Position numbers and translations under genes: made by a program. Source: Candidatus Cloacimonadota bacterium (lineage in GTDB: Bacteria; Muiribacteriota; UBA6191; JACPRK01). Taken from it: a stretch of 7,060 nt of DNA. The stretch is from the NCBI GenBank assembly GCA_021772705.1, contig JAJFLN010000001.1, positions 1 to 7,060 on the forward strand. Reading direction: 5' to 3'. Below, piece by piece: positions 5,246-7,060 of this stretch; the stretch's first letter is position 1; each line of letters starts with the position of its first letter. The notes beneath the pieces were generated by a model. That model was not told where the DNA came from, did no database searches, and worked only from the letters and a program-made list of their open reading frames with translations.

Positions 5246-7060
5246 ATGAGAATCGCGGCCTGGCTGTGCGCCGGACTGCTGCTCGCCGCCGTACAGGCAG
5301 AGGAGCGGCCCGATACCCCAACCTCCTACTCCGAGGCCAACTTGGGCTCGTCTTCTGTCTATCTTTCATATAGCGAGTACCGGCGTTTGCAAACTTACCG
5401 GTTGGCCCAGGAAGGCAAGGCACCCGGGTCTCTCCTGACCGCTCTCGATCTGACAGTCCGGATTACCCCCGAAGGTCCCGTCCAGCTCCTCGCCACCGCA
5501 GCCTATCGGCATCTCGATGACGCTCCCAGGCTGACGCTGCCTCTTCTCAGCGGTGACCTTGCCCTCGAAAGTTACCTCTCCCGGCCTCCCGGCGCCGGAC
5601 TTCGAATTCAGAGGGGACTCCGAGAGCTGGATGCTACTCCTACCCTGTTGCTCCAAAGCTCCCCGGGGCAGCGAGGTGAGGTCGATCTCCGGGCATGGAT
5701 TCAACCGGAGAGAGCCGTTGGCCTCGGGAGCCTCTCCCTCCTCTTGCCCAGGGTCTCATCGGCCCGACTCACCGTCGAACTCCCGAGACCGGACCTGATG
5801 GCTGTCATCTCCCCTCCAGGACCCAGGGAAGAGTTCCCTCCCACCCGGGACTCTCCAGCACGGATCCGGGCAGTCGTCTCCTCCGGTCCCGTGCGAGTCA
5901 CCTGGGGACCCAGGGAGGAAGACGCCCAGGGTCTTGCCAGCTCCGAGAGGACCATTCAGGTACTCCGTCAAGCCACCCGATTCACGCTGGAGCGGGGTGT
6001 CCTCGCCTGTCGCACTCGCATCGACCTGGATCTGGGGGACATTTCTGATGACACCCTGCTCCTTGACTGGCCGGGCGATCCGGAGGGAGTTGTCGATCTC
6101 GGCTCAGGCGACGTCTTGCATCGAGACCCCCAATCCGGAGTCCTGCAGTTCCCTCTGGCCGCTGAAGGAACGTCCCGCCGGCTCCAGTTGCATCTGGAGT
6201 CCCGTGCCAGGCTGGAGCCCGGAAACAGCCACGACCTTCTGCTGGCTCCCCCCTATCCCAGGGGGGCTGTCGCCGCCGGCCCGGCTTACATGGTGCTTGC
6301 CAGTTCCGACCCGCTGCAGGTGACGCGGTCCAACGTCCAGCTCGACGCTGTCGATGTTGGCCCAGGCCGGTTGCCCAGGGATATGGCCCCTCCGGAGGGA
6401 GTCGCCGCGTACCTCGCCCTGAGTTACACTCCTGGTCAGGTGGAAGTGCCTCTCCAGGTCGAGGTGTGGCCCTCGGCTGATCGGTTTCGCGCCGCGGTCC
6501 CGGAGCTGACGGCGGAGTCCCATCTCGACGAAACCGGAAGAGTCGAGACCCGGGTCCAGTCGAGCGTCTCCGCCTGGGATGCCACCACACTATCGATCGC
6601 AGCCTCGGCGGTCTGCAGCAGCCTGGTGAAGTCCCTGACCTTGAACGGCCGTTCCGTCGTGGCTGATACCTCCGGCGCCGGAGGCTGGCCCCGCTTCAGC
6701 CTGGAGCCTCCAGGAGGCTCAGAACCTCCTCTGGCACTGTCCTACCAGGTGGTGGGGCAAACCGATGCTCTCGGCTGGGTCGGCGCACTCTCAGTCGAAC
6801 TGCCCGTGGCCGATGTGCCGACGGGAAGAGTGGAGTGGACGATTCACGGGCCCGATGGGTTTCACCTCTACTCGCCTGGCGGAGAGCTGGATCTCGGCAC
6901 ATCGGAGAGGCAGCTCTTTCCCTATCGGTTCGGCTGCGAGGTCGCTGAATTGCTCGCCAGTTCCTTGCTGTGGGTGGGCTTTCCCACCTTGTGTCTCTCC
7001 CTTATCTTGCTCTGGCTCCGCAAGACTCCCGTCGGAGACCAGTTTCTCTCCACCGCCGCC
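5246..7060 (+). CDS. Large exported beta-rich membrane-anchored protein, partial at right edge
   Basis: An uninterrupted frame of 605 codons runs from ATG 5246 to the last base with no stop, so the C-terminus lies outside the window. An in-frame TAG directly before the ATG (5243-5245) fixes it as the first possible Met. The first 18 residues form a signal peptide (MRIAAWLCAGLLLAAVQA, cleavage before EE). Residues about 60-350 and 385-555 are rich in short beta strands with Leu/Val alternation and Pro/Gly turns, consistent with several beta-sandwich domains. Notable parts are PVRVTWGPR (215-223), LPVADVPTGRVEWTIHGPDG (519-538) and FHLYSPGGELDL (539-550). A single hydrophobic segment (about 569-590) followed by Arg-Lys predicts membrane anchoring with the long N-terminal part outside the cytoplasm. 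This layout recalls large uncharacterised proteins of Planctomycetota, Acidobacteriota and Myxococcota; that comparison is from memory and no family name can be given. The start has no clear Shine-Dalgarno. The gene is divergent from the envelope operon and may share its control. Confidence 0.8.
   Translation, partial: MRIAAWLCAGLLLAAVQAEERPDTPTSYSEANLGSSSVYLSYSEYRRLQTYRLAQEGKAPGSLLTALDLTVRITPEGPVQLLATAAYRHLDDAPRLTLPLLSGDLALESYLSRPPGAGLRIQRGLRELDATPTLLLQSSPGQRGEVDLRAWIQPERAVGLGSLSLLLPRVSSARLTVELPRPDLMAVISPPGPREEFPPTRDSPARIRAVVSSGPVRVTWGPREEDAQGLASSERTIQVLRQATRFTLERGVLACRTRIDLDLGDISDDTLLLDWPGDPEGVVDLGSGDVLHRDPQSGVLQFPLAAEGTSRRLQLHLESRARLEPGNSHDLLLAPPYPRGAVAAGPAYMVLASSDPLQVTRSNVQLDAVDVGPGRLPRDMAPPEGVAAYLALSYTPGQVEVPLQVEVWPSADRFRAAVPELTAESHLDETGRVETRVQSSVSAWDATTLSIAASAVCSSLVKSLTLNGRSVVADTSGAGGWPRFSLEPPGGSEPPLALSYQVVGQTDALGWVGALSVELPVADVPTGRVEWTIHGPDGFHLYSPGGELDLGTSERQLFPYRFGCEVAELLASSLLWVGFPTLCLSLILLWLRKTPVGDQFLSTAA

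Noticed and set aside
5064..5423. 119-codon minus-strand frame across the divergent intergenic region
   Set aside because: It overlaps the start of the plus-strand gene and both promoters, and its Arg-rich translation has no recognisable feature.
5982..6590. 202-codon minus-strand frame
   Set aside because: Arg/Pro-rich shadow lying wholly within the 605-codon plus-strand gene, which has a signal peptide and membrane segment.

Overview
The window comes from a GC-rich, double-membraned (Gram-negative-type) bacterium. The evidence is an outer-membrane beta-barrel protein ending in a C-terminal Phe, a lipoprotein with a classical lipobox, and several Sec signal peptides. Nothing in the sequence fixes the phylum. 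The style of the proteins (a secreted FecR-domain protein, a beta-helix lipoprotein and a large beta-rich membrane-anchored protein) would fit Acidobacteriota, Planctomycetota, Myxococcota or relatives, but that is a guess.

Layout: positions 1-120 hold two tandem copies of a 60-bp hairpin-bearing repeat, followed by a perfect 9-bp stem-loop at 125-151. Positions 170-4977 hold four genes on the minus strand, transcribed right to left: a small secreted protein of unknown family (4495-4977), a secreted FecR-domain protein (3658-4464), a right-handed beta-helix lipoprotein (1634-3556) and an AlgE/alginate-export-like outer-membrane barrel (170-1591). Gaps between them are 30, 101 and 42 bp. A good sigma70-type promoter for this set (TTGCGT, 17 bp, TATAAT) lies at 5063-5091. 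A weaker divergent promoter candidate is at 5141-5170, facing a large plus-strand gene that starts at 5246 and is still open at the right edge (605 codons visible).

All five products carry an export signal, so the whole window is devoted to the cell envelope. The order small secreted protein, FecR-domain protein, beta-helix lipoprotein, outer-membrane barrel suggests one envelope module. A plausible but unproven reading is that it handles or exports a polysaccharide or other anionic ligand through the barrel, with the beta-helix and FecR domains as extracytoplasmic binding or assembly parts. The divergent gene encodes a beta-sandwich-rich extracytoplasmic protein with a membrane segment near residues 569-590. 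It may be co-regulated with the operon through the shared 268-bp intergenic region. No mobile element, tRNA, rRNA or CRISPR array is seen.
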